Shown here: in pieces, positions 38,607-48,808 of the stretch
How the letters are laid out: the number at the start of each line of letters is the position of its first letter
Position numbering within the stretch: the first letter of the stretch is position 1
From: Anthopleura xanthogrammica
Lineage: Eukaryota; Cnidaria; Anthozoa; Actiniaria; Actiniidae
Assembly (NCBI GenBank): GCA_964019055.1
Contig: OZ025206.1
Coordinates: 18,958,860-19,022,859, forward strand
Reading direction: 5' to 3'
DNA length: 64,000 nt
Notes under the pieces: model-generated
The model's database searches: none
The model's input: only the letters and a program-made list of their open reading frames with translations
Told to the model about the DNA's origin: nothing
Position numbers and translations under genes: made by a program

Positions 38607-38684
38607 TGATATCTTGATTCTCCTAGTATAGAGTTTTAGTCCGACCTACAGGGTTTTTACATAATTTTATAATCATGCTTATCC

Positions 38685-38991
38685 CAGGGGCGTAGCTAGA
38701 CGTTTTCGTAGTGTACGCAGAAAAAAATAAAAATTGAGCGCCCAAGTTGCGATCCACTTGAATATTGAAAACATTTTAATAATCATTTTAAGTTTGTAGG
38801 ATTTCGAGTTTATGTATGTACGTCAATTTCAATGTTATGTTACGCGCCTTACGTAGTTTCTGTTTGTGGATGTGTCAATATAATAAAAAGAAAAAATACG
38901 CTGGCTTACATTCACCACTCGAAGATAAACTTCATATCTTCACGCCGCTGTGTAATATACTCTATATATATACATTGTAGCTACGCCCCTG
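38685..38991. mobile_element. hAT-like MITE in the 3' flank of the receptor gene
   Basis: Ends CAGGGGCGTAGCTA and TAGCTACGCCCCTG are inverted. TTATCC is found on both sides (38679-38684 and 38992-38997). AATAAA at 38726-38731 lies inside the element, 120 nt after the stop codon, and could serve as the gene's poly(A) signal. Confidence 0.75.
38726..38731 (+). terminator. Candidate poly(A) signal for the receptor gene
   Basis: First AATAAA after the stop at 38606. It is inside a MITE; another candidate is near 39306. Not decisive. Confidence 0.35.
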
Positions 38992-39002
38992 TTATCCATA
39001 AC

Positions 39003-39136
39003 AGAACCCTTTCACGTGACAGCAAAGCAGCTCAATTTGGTTAAAACAAAATAATTTCAACCTCCTGAGAATTGGGACCTATAATTGTTTTGTCCTCCAA
39101 ATTGAGCTGCATTCTGACGTGCTGCAAGGGGTCTAT
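39003..39136. mobile_element. MITE family 'CACGTGACGTC', copy 8
   Basis: ACCCTTTCACGTGAC ... GAGCTGCATTCTGACGTGCT, GCAAGGGGTCTA; inverted centre CTCCTGAGAATTGGGACC. Downstream of the receptor stop codon. Confidence 0.75.
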
Positions 39137-39795
39137 ATGTACATTCATCGTTTGTGATTATAATCACACACTCCTACATGGCTCCTTAATAACAGTATTT
39201 CATGTCATAAGTTACACGATTTTGTTGCCCGTCCTGTTACATTGTATGCACTCTGGGGAATATTCTGAATTAAAGAATAGAATTGATATTGCGAGACACT
39301 GCAAAATAAAGCTCAAATATAGGAAGAAATTTAGATTTAGTATTTTAGGTATATTTTAAAATTGAGAAAATTAGCATAATAATAGCTATGTACGAAATTT
39401 GCCACTCCTAGAGCAGGGGTCGGTTTTATAATACAATCATGTAATACATCAAATTGAACTTCTAAAAATAAAGTTGTGTCTAATCAGAAAGGTGCGAGCT
39501 TTTGACAATAATTTACATGAAATAGAGTGTTAAGCTGCATAGGGGTTTGCAAATGCAACAATCAGACTATAAATATAAGATCAATTGCCTCTACAAACCA
39601 ACTTCATTAATACCACAGGGAGCCCACAGCCACTGGTAGAATCAGTGATTAGAATCAAATCTATATGCATAAATGCACGTGCTAGCTCCCGCACGAGCTT
39701 GGCGCCTGATTGGTTGCAGTTCAAGTCTGAATAAATTATCAGCTGCTAACGTTGCTAGCGTAGAATATAATGACAAGGGATGAAACTTCAAGAAT

Positions 39796-40047
39796 TTTTC
39801 GTTCTATCTGCGCCTCGAGTAAGGGGGGACGGAAGCGGAAATGACCACTAGCACCAGAAATGAGCGTCTTCCGTTTAAAGCTTTGGAAGATAGTAGTAAC
39901 AATGAAATTCCTTCAAGTTATTATAGATACAGAAAAAAGTTATTATAGATGCAGTAAAATCATCGATTTTGATGACTACCTGTCAAATTTAGAACACTCC
40001 ATTTCACTTCCGTCCCCCCTTACTCGAGGCGCAGATAGAACGAAAAC
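39796..40047. mobile_element. Palindromic MITE, intergenic
   Basis: TTTTCGTTCTATCTGCGCCT and AGGCGCAGATAGAACGAAAA are exact inverted ends, extended by CGAGTAAGGGGGGACGGAAG. A wider pair (AGGGATGAAACTT at 39777, AAGTTTCATCCCT near 40214) suggests it inserted into another palindrome. Confidence 0.82.
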
Positions 40048-41071
40048 AAGCTTTTAATTTGTTGCCATTTCTTCAAGACATAGGTCCATGCTGATTTTTT
40101 CTGTCCACACAGATGGTTAGACAAACTTTCCAAGCATCGGGATTTTGAGTTTTAAAGCTTAAAAAACATTCCACGAATTTTTTAAAGCAATTTTATTTGA
40201 GGGGTCCGTTTTAAGTTTCATCCCTTAACAAACACATAACACATCTGTTTTTATGATCTTGTTTTTTTTTTCATGTAGACGTCTTTGCTTTTCATGGTTG
40301 GGATTTCAAAGTCCTGAGGACGGTCAGTACTTCATGTAAGACTACATGAAATGTCCCGGATATGTTGTTTATTTCAACTAGTCTCCGGTGTAAACTCTAC
40401 GATTCCCCTGTGATCCCCTGTGTTCACCTGTGATCCCGTGTTCACTTGTGTTCAACAGTTGCAGTTGCATCGTTCACATTATCTGTTCAAAGTATTTTGA
40501 GATCTAAGGGCCAGATTGGAAAAAAAGACTGTCTTTATCTGCTTTACCCTAATAAAGATTTATTATTATTAATATTATTATTTATATCTCTACGTATCGG
40601 TCTTGCGAATCTTCCAATTAAGCCTTTGTAATGCTTTAATAATATCAACATTTTGTAACTAAGATTTAGGGCAATGAAAGAAATCTCTCATATTTCAATT
40701 TCATTTTATTGGCTCCCTCAAATGCTTTTCATGATAATCAGTGTATTGTCTCATTCTGATGAAACCATCTAAAGTGTTGATGCATGCTTACTCTACAGTG
40801 ACCTATCTATCTTCATACAGTTCATTTATGTCAAAAGTTCTTCACTACACGTCCAAACTGCAAATTAAAAATCTGATTGAATTTTATTCATACATTAATG
40901 CCCCTTACTGAAGTAATATTAATTCATGATTTCCAAACTGGCAAAATTTTTTTGCTTCTACTGACAAAGTACACTTTTTACACTTAAACATGCTGTCATT
41001 TCTTGGTAGGCCATGAGAGTGAATGACAATTAACTGAGATGAAGCAAAAAAAATAAATCTATATTTCTTCC

Positions 41072-44000
41072 TCATGTTTCGTGCTCATGTTTCTCAGGTC
41101 CTGGAACCACTCCTACTGGTATATGAGCATGGTGAACCACATAATCACTAACACTTCCTAAAAGGGTTCTTCTCACTACACCTTGACCTCTGGTCCCCAT
41201 AACAACCAAATCAGCCTTTTCTTCCTCACACACTTTACAGATGACCTCACCAGCAGGTTTTCCTACTACCATCAGAACTTGATAATGAATCTGTGGATCA
41301 GAAAAATGATACCATGAGGATTTTCATATCACGGACCATGGGGCAGTTTGATTGTAGGCTAATCTGGGGGGAGGGGGAGGGGTCCAGGGGAATACCGGTC
41401 CCTGACACAGATTAACCATGCGGTTTAATTCCAGGGCCATGTTCGAGCATGTTTGAATTGGTTTAAGTTGATTTTCCAGAAGGAGGGAAACTTTTAAAGT
41501 AACAGGAGAAAAGCCCTCTTGGTAAGTGAGAGACATCAAGCAAACTTAACTCCTATTTATGTCAATTCAATCAAGTATCAAACCCCAGTCTTACCAATGA
41601 GACACCATGCCATAGCAGCAATGCAACCCATCAGTGCCACCTTTAAACATTGATGCTAAGGGTAGCAGGCAGATAGACAACTAGTGATGCAAACCCTACC
41701 CAGTATGGGGAAAGTAAAGTAGTTTTCTGGCCTGGTCTGCATGCCCATTTTTTAAAGTGTGAATATCAAGAAATGAAGAAGAGGTTAAAACTCACTTTCT
41801 TTTCTTTACACAGATCTTCATAGCTTTTTAACATGGCTTCCTGTCCCTCTCTGGTCTCCTTCACCATTTGACTCCATTCTTCATAATATGCAAAGACAAC
41901 TGCAAAATAGAGAGAGTATACTTTAAACCTTGGAGGTGCTATTTAGAGCAAATGACAGTTAAGGATAAAAGTAGAATGATAAAAACGAAGCACTTGTTGT
42001 TGTTCTGCATAATTTGAATTGCTGCTGCAACAAAGTTGGTTTTGTTGAATGTCATTCAAGGCATTTCCATGAGATTCAATCTACAGGCATGTACCCTGGA
42101 ACATCTTTAGTTGTTGCCAGACATTGTCATGGAAACAGTTTGATTGACACCCACCAAAAAAACATCCTGTGATAATGATTTATAATGATTTATGATTTAT
42201 ATAGCGCCCTTTCTATGTATATATTCAAAGGCGCTTTTTACAATCATGAGAGGTGGTTAGTATGAGGTGTAGGCACTGAGGGTGGTCACTGCCAGGGTTT
42301 CTTTATGCCCTCTGGTTCTTTTATGTCCCTCCGATATTGGTTAGTGATGAAGTGTGGAGATGCACACTAATGGTACTTTAGCCATAGAGTTTTTGTTATA
42401 GGTTATTGTGATAATCACGACCAATAAATCATTCAGTCCACAAGCTGGTAATTTCTTGGTAAGTGGTCTGTGTCAGTAATCAATTGTCTTGCCACTTATA
42501 GACAATGGACCTTATCTGTGGGGTTACAATGTTTTGCCCAAATAAGACCCTGTGTCATTCTCTTGAGAATAAGATTCTTTGTTTGAGTGGTATCCATATT
42601 CATGTGTCTCTATGTGCAGCCGATTGTAACAACTAAATAAAAAAATGATAATTTTGAGAATGAGACATGGTCGGTAATGGGAAAACATTGTAATGCAATA
42701 AATAAAGGTCTATTGAATAAATTTACAGTCTCATGTGTCATTGCATGAAAATCAATGTGACCTCCTCACTTGCAAAATCACTACATCCTCTCAATATTGC
42801 AAGTCTCTCAATTAAGTCTGCAAGTGATAACTTATTTACCAATATTACAGTGCTTTCCATAAATCTGCAACCTAACCGACTACAGGTGTCTGGTGTTTTG
42901 GCTTCTGTCAATCAAACTATGATTGACCGAGTTCATTCCGATCGGGAGGGATAAAGAAATTCCCATGTGAAAATGGCTGTCCAGAAATTCCCACGGCTCG
43001 ACAGCCATTTTTTCATGTGGATTTCTTTATCATTCCCTATCGGCCCATCATAGTTTGATTGACGGAAGCCAAAATGCCTGGAATTGGTTTGGTTGCAGAA
43101 TTATAAAAAGCACTGTAATACAATTTTTTCCTTAAATGTATAAATTTTGGTCAAATCTATCAAGATCAATTATGATCATCAATTAAATGTCATATTTTGC
43201 CTGATATTAATTACTAGAGTTCAGGAATAAATGGATGAATGAAAGGATGAGTGGAATGAAGCAATTCAGCGATGAATGGATGAATGAATGGAATGAATGA
43301 ATAAATCTTACAGTATATCTATAAAAATTTAAAAATCAGTGACCTAATAACTCTTCAAATCTGAGTCAATCAGGAAAACACAAAAGAAAATAACTATGCC
43401 AAGAAAAGCTAGGTTTATATTTTCTCTAACCATCTTGATTAATTCCTCCATCGTCTTTCTGCATATTTCGAGCTTTACAGCCTATAAACAAGATGAACAG
43501 CCCATGACTGATCAAGCATGCAATTTTTAATAATGAAATGACCAAAGCAACAATTCTTCTTTTTATAAATTAAAAAAAAAAACTACAAAAAAAACTACAA
43601 AAAAAAAACCACACTAATAAACTTGGGTCATAAAAAATCACAAATTCCTATCAAAAAAGCACTAAAATCAATGAACAATTTATTCTACAAACTTTTCGAA
43701 GTAAATTGACTCATCCCAAAGATTAGAATATTATTATTAAAGATGAAATCATGCTAAAATAGCTTCCTAACATTGAAGCATTTATTAAGAGCATGTATGC
43801 ACATGTACTGTGTTGTTACAAGATTCTAATAAAAATACTAAGAATTCGCATGATTTTTGTGCATCAAAGACATTTGCATGGTTGTCAAATGAAGAATATA
43901 TTCCTTACTGCTATTTTCTTAAATATGCGAACTTGGTATATCACACAGTGAGCTGCCGTCAACCAAATATAATCAGTCATTTTTGACTGGCAGCAGTGAA

Positions 44001-46621
44001 AAACCAAATTCCCATGGGCAACTTGCAACTACAGAGTTAGCATGTTTATGAAAACAGCAGTAAATGAAAGCAAGGCAAGAAAGGGAGTTTAGCTAATAAG
44101 TGTAAGAGTTAGCTGGTACATGCATGGGACCATCCTGAAGCTGGATGCATTGTAACAAAATAGACCAATTCCCTTTAAGCATAAGTCCCTTTTCAAATTC
44201 GAAATTCAAAAGCTTCTTCTAAACTTAAAAATGAATTCTCTCTATTGTGATCTCTTCTCGGTTACTGCTGCCACACAAAGAAATAATACTCAAGGGAATG
44301 GTATCATATAACTATTCCTTTGTGTACCGGTTACAGTTTTGATGGAAGCCCAAAACCCAGCTAGATGATTAGGGTTGCCTTGGTTGTGTAATAATGACTG
44401 TGAATAAATAAATCATGCCTACATATAACAGACTAGCTATGGGACAGTCTATCTCTCCTCTAGATAATATATATGTTACTGTCACTGGCTATGCCATTCT
44501 AATACTATTACTAATAAACTATTAAAATAGTTCATTAGTAATAGTATTGGAATGCAGGCAGTAAACCAGATCACAGTGATGTCAGCCACTAGCACTTCCA
44601 GCTCTCCACTTTGTCACTCATCAGGGAGAATAAAGAGTGAAGGTAAGGGCACATGGTGCAACACTGCATAGTGTGACATGGCTCGCAACATTGATTGCCT
44701 GCAACACTGCACACAGTGTTGCACTGTGTGTCCATAGCTTGAGGGGATGGAAGTGCTTTTGTTCCAACCTTTTGTTAATACCCACTACATTTTCAGTCTA
44801 AGCTAGCCCTGACAAATGGTCCTGACAATCACCTAACATTCAATCAACTTCTGTTGGCAGAATGTTGGCAGTTCTATTGTGAAAAAATAGGCATGACAAA
44901 CAAACCCAACAACTTACCCAACATTTCCAATAATTTGGAGAAAAGGCATATAGAATGGATAAAAGTACATGTCTATTTCTGACAAATGTTAGCCAAATGT
45001 CCATGAACCATGTCAAATGATGCCAACATCTTTAGAACAAAAGAAATCTGGGTGTGATGTTGGGGAAATGTTTGTTGGAAATCTATTTTCATCCCACATT
45101 CAACCAACATAAAAATCACATCCAGACATTGTTGACAGACATGACAAATGTTGGCTTAATGTTGCGACAAATGTTGGGACTGTTTGTCAGGGCCATTGTG
45201 CATACTATTCTATTTAAAAAAATACTTAAGATAGTATGCGCGCTCTCATTGGTCGAGAGCTGTGTTTTCATCACACTATGAAGGCACGGAAATGACGTAA
45301 CAAGCATTTTTTAAGTATTTTTTAAAAGAAATAAAACATTTTCTCCGATGCCTATAATATTTCTAAATCTAAGCCCCACTTTTGGTAGTACATGTATGTT
45401 CTCTTTGGTCCTTGCCCATGCATCCCTTGTTTATTTCAGATAAACATCCTGTAACTTACTACTTGCGTTACATGTACACACACACTGTTTAGAAACAGAA
45501 TTATCTACTTACAAGGTCCTGAGGAATATGGCAAGGGAGGAAGCTCAAATGCATGTAAGACAATTAACCGGTCATCAGCCTGATGCACACCATCAACATA
45601 AACTGGGAAAAAATACATATGTATACAATTATCACATTTTCAGCTACAATTTGTGATAAATGATTCAATATCAATATTAGCTTTAAGTAAAATGAAAAAT
45701 GAAATGAAAACTGACCACAACATTTTTACTTTCAGAAGCAGGACAAGCATTTCACTTTAACACAAAAGCTCATTTATTCATGAATTGTGGCATTTATGAT
45801 CATCCACGATTTATTTTATTTTATTTTATTTGGGGGGTGGGGGGATTCCAAATAAGTTTCAAAGCTATTTCCATATCTGCAAACCATTTCAGATAATATC
45901 ATTTTGAACACGTCCAGGCATATTTATGTTTGCTATAACATCTGTTACCATCTGTTCAATCATTTCAAAAGAGGTACTCAAATGTTGTATGGTTAACACT
46001 TCAATGCCAGGAAAAGAGCGTTAAAAAGGTGTTATTAGCTTAATTAATAAACATGACGACATCAATATATATGTTAAAACTGTATACGCAACGTAACGGA
46101 AATGGCTTAGTTCTCAAAACCTTTGCTGGAATTAAGATCAAACGTGATAGTTAAACTTAAATATATCAATCCTTTAGCCAAAATAGCAAGCATTTCTCCT
46201 CCTTCCTAGACTTTAAAATGACTTAGCAAATAGTAACGACACTCTTCAAACCAACCACCACTAGTCATGCACTCATCGGGCCCTTCTAGTCTAGAATTTC
46301 AGCTGGAGAAGTGACAAAAACAAATGTGTTTCCTAAAACCTTTTTTTGCTAAATTACATTCCCTTTGAAATTTGAAAGCCTTCCAAATGCCTCTTTTAGA
46401 GACTGAATTATGTTTAATTACAATGTTTTTAGCTGCCTCGCTAATTATCTGCCATGCAACGGTTTGACTATGAAGGCACGTTCGTCTCTGACTTATAACT
46501 TTGACGAAATCTTCATCAAAATCTACGATAATTTTCACTTACATTTGAAGGCTAAGCTTGCATGTTCACTGCCATCTACCGGAATAACCACAGTTCTACT
46601 AGAAGACTTCTTCTCAGCCAT
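41072..46621 (-). CDS. Universal stress protein (UspA family), copy 1, four exons
   Basis: Exons in transcript order: 46543-46621, 45513-45602, 41796-41899, 41072-41290; 163 residues plus stop, all phases closing. The N-terminus has the family strand R-T-V-V-I-P-V-D-G-S-E-H, then DRLIVLHAFELP, a middle helix YEEWSQMVKE, and the C-terminal nucleotide-binding signature ADLVVMGTRGQG...LLGS (G-x2-G-x9-G-S) followed by VSDYVVHHAHIPV. The intact signature predicts ATP binding. Animal USPs of this kind are cytosolic stress-responsive proteins found in cnidarians and absent from vertebrates. The closest relative here is copy 2, with the same exon plan. The large second intron (41900-45512) holds MITEs. 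The start is the first Met before the conserved strand. Confidence 0.92.
42175..42300. repeat. Dispersed repeat with TATATAGCGCCC / AAGGCGCTTT core
   Basis: TTTATATAGCGCCCTTTCTA followed by CAAAGGCGCTTTTTACAA, a short imperfect inverted core that I recognise from dispersed repeats of many invertebrates. Confidence 0.5.
42500..42715. mobile_element. MITE family 'ACATGTCATT', copy 4
   Basis: TAGACAATGGACCTTATCTG at left; right arm GAATGAGACATGGTCGGTAA, TGGGAAAACATTGT and AAAGGTCTATTG. In the USP copy 1 intron. Confidence 0.65.
42843..43119. mobile_element. Palindromic MITE in the USP copy 1 intron
   Basis: TTACAGTGCTTTCCATAA / TTATAAAAAGCACTGTAA ends, and TTTGGCTTCTGTCAATCAAA / TTTGATTGACGGAAGCCAAA inside. 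Confidence 0.82.
44655..44745. mobile_element. MITE family 'GTGCAAC', copy 3
   Basis: ATGGTGCAACACTGC ... GTGTTGCACTGTGTGTCC with the internal word TAGTGTGACATGGCTCGC shared with the other copies. In a USP copy 1 intron. Confidence 0.65.
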
Positions 46622-48808
46622 ATTTCTCAGGTAGTTTTGTATTCGGGGAGGGAACAAAAGAGCCGTCCACGAACCTGGTCTGCTGCACGTATTTTTATTC
46701 CATTTATGTCACGCGATATAACACGCCTGCAATATCATTGGTCAGTGGGAAGTCTAGAAGGGCCCGTCACGCACATTTAACGTGACGACACAGGCAACAC
46801 AAAGCAAGATCTCTGGGGTACTCCAATGCTCATGAATTGAAAACGTCTGAAAAATTTCATGTGAACATTTCCCTACTAAGTGACGAAAAGAATTTGCAAA
46901 GCACATCTAGAAGGCTTCAGATCCCGCTGAAACTTTGGCAGGAGATTAACATTGACCATACGTGTTTCACTCGTCGTAATCTCTATACTGTTTACAAACA
47001 TTGGTACAGGTCAGGAATCTTTTCTCATTCTAATTTGCCAACCATAAAACAAAATATCTCTTTGTTTAAGCAGTCAATAGATCTCTGGTTGGCACATTAA
47101 TATCAATAGTATAGGTGGCGTCCGAGCGCGAACACCGCTGTAGACCAAAGGGCAAAACAAAAGTTCCAATTCTCAGGAGATTGAATTTTTTTTTGTTTTG
47201 CCCTCCAAATTGAGTTGCTCTGACGTCACGTGCAAGGGGTCTATGCTAAGATGACGGGACAGGAAACGAGAGCATTGCTTATTAGTTATTAAAATGTTCT
47301 GCCTGTGTGCGACTTGTTTCTTGGTTTAGAGGTGTATACCAAATCTGCTCTCCTAAAATCAAACGAAGATCTAGTGCTAACATTAAAGGGCATTCATTTA
47401 GCCATGCACACAGCACTGTGGTGCAAACCCATGGTCAGAATTAGTTCATATCAAATCAAAACTCACAAAGGCGAATAAAACAAGTTGTTATAAAGTACGG
47501 TATATTTTTTGAATTCATAATTTTAATGTTATACAGGTGAACATTAGCTTTATCGCTTAATGCAAGGAGATGTGCTAGGTTTGGTCTACATCCTTTTCCT
47601 AGTTTAAGGGAAAACAGCACTCGACCTCAAAGGCAATTATAGAAGTTTGATGTCTGAACTGGACCTTATGTGTGTGTTGTGTTTGTGTGGAAGCTAGAAT
47701 CTTGCCCCGCTACCGAAGGCCACCAAACGTGATGCATTCGATTCTGTCATTCCTTATATGGTAGACCATGCATATGCATGCAGCTTGTTGTTTAGAACTG
47801 AAAAACGAAACGAGCAAGGGACTGGGTCCGAGTTTGAAAAACTAATTATATTACGGTTTCAGAAAAAATGACCCCAACACATTAAAGGGTAACATATAAC
47901 AAGCTTACTGACCACGTTTCAGGATGTTTGACTTTATAGAAACAATGTTATGAGCATTCAAACACTGCCAAAATTACAGAGAAATGCATGTTGTCCCTCC
48001 AAACGTCCAGCCAGACATACATTCTCTGTATTTTAGAAATGTTTAGAATATCGTCATTTCATTTCAATTTGCCCAAACTCGATCAAATTTTCAAATCTTA
48101 CTAATTTTAATGTGATCTTTCTCTGAATTTTGTGAATTAAATCAAATTTGAGAAACTCGATTCCAATCAATCCCCTGCTCGTTTTGTTACCGGCTCATCG
48201 TCATGGGAGTAGTGATAATTGGCTATTTAAATTCAAACAAGTTTTCTATTAAAGTGCGCACTCCATACATTAATTAACTATCAACTCCATGTTCGTAATT
48301 TATGAACGTTGTTATAGTTATTTAGTACTGAGCATGGAGTTGTTATAGTTAGTCGGAGTACCGTAAAGTAAAACTCCTATTAAGCGACCAACCTCTATTT
48401 AACGGCCAGTTGTCAAAAATCCCAAGCGGGTCTTGCACCAATCTATTCTTCTGTTATCCGAACAACATCTAGTTAGCGGCCACTTGATAATTCCCTGAGA
48501 TTGGCAGCTTAATACAAGTTTGACTGTTGTTAAGGTAAAATCAGTCTATAGCTAATAAATATGTTCAATTGGTTCTTAAATGTGATTGATAAAATATTAT
48601 GCAGTCAATGGAAGCTCACTCGCGAATTCTCAAACTTTCTTCTTTTCAAACTTGCATCAACCATAACAAAGTGATTCATTTTCCCACTAAACGCAGAACA
48701 ATTTCACGTTTGTCGCATGGTAAGTTCAGTCTAGTTGATGATCTAATGATCTAGATGTGATGTTTCGTCTTTCGCAATCCAACTCCTGCCAAACCAGAAA
48801 ATCCAGTC
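46622..48808. other. Region between the two USP genes
   Basis: Contains the promoter of USP copy 1 (right of 46621) and the 3' flank of copy 2. One MITE at 47141-47244. An 87-codon frame at 46837-47100 shows no recognisable domain. 47250-48800 is AT-rich and unremarkable. Confidence 0.55.
47141..47244. mobile_element. MITE family 'CACGTGACGTC', copy 9
   Basis: Left arm shortened (TAGACCAAAGGGCAAAAC), right arm intact (CAAATTGAGTTGCTCTGACG, CACGTGCAAGGGGTCTA). Between the two USP genes. Confidence 0.75.

Larger units (their letters stand above)
38607..41071. other. Convergent intergenic region between receptor and USP copy 1
   Basis: Genes on either side converge here, so both 3' UTRs should lie within it. 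MITEs at 38685, 39003 and 39796; the remainder (39140-39790, 40050-41070) is AT-rich with no recognised coding. Confidence 0.6.

Noticed and set aside
592..38606. Two separate lectin genes split at the giant intron
   Set aside because: No stop, transmembrane exon or signal peptide is seen near 19321 or 26565 and the phases match, so one gene is the simpler reading; RNA evidence could overturn this.
43434..43486. Possible extra exon of USP copy 1 (TATAG acceptor, GATGGTTAG donor-like end)
   Set aside because: Including it breaks the frame with a stop, while exons 45513-45602 and 41796-41899 join directly in phase and match copy 2 exactly.
46837..47100. 87-codon plus-strand frame
   Set aside because: No domain, no neighbouring exons in phase, AT-rich composition; likely chance.
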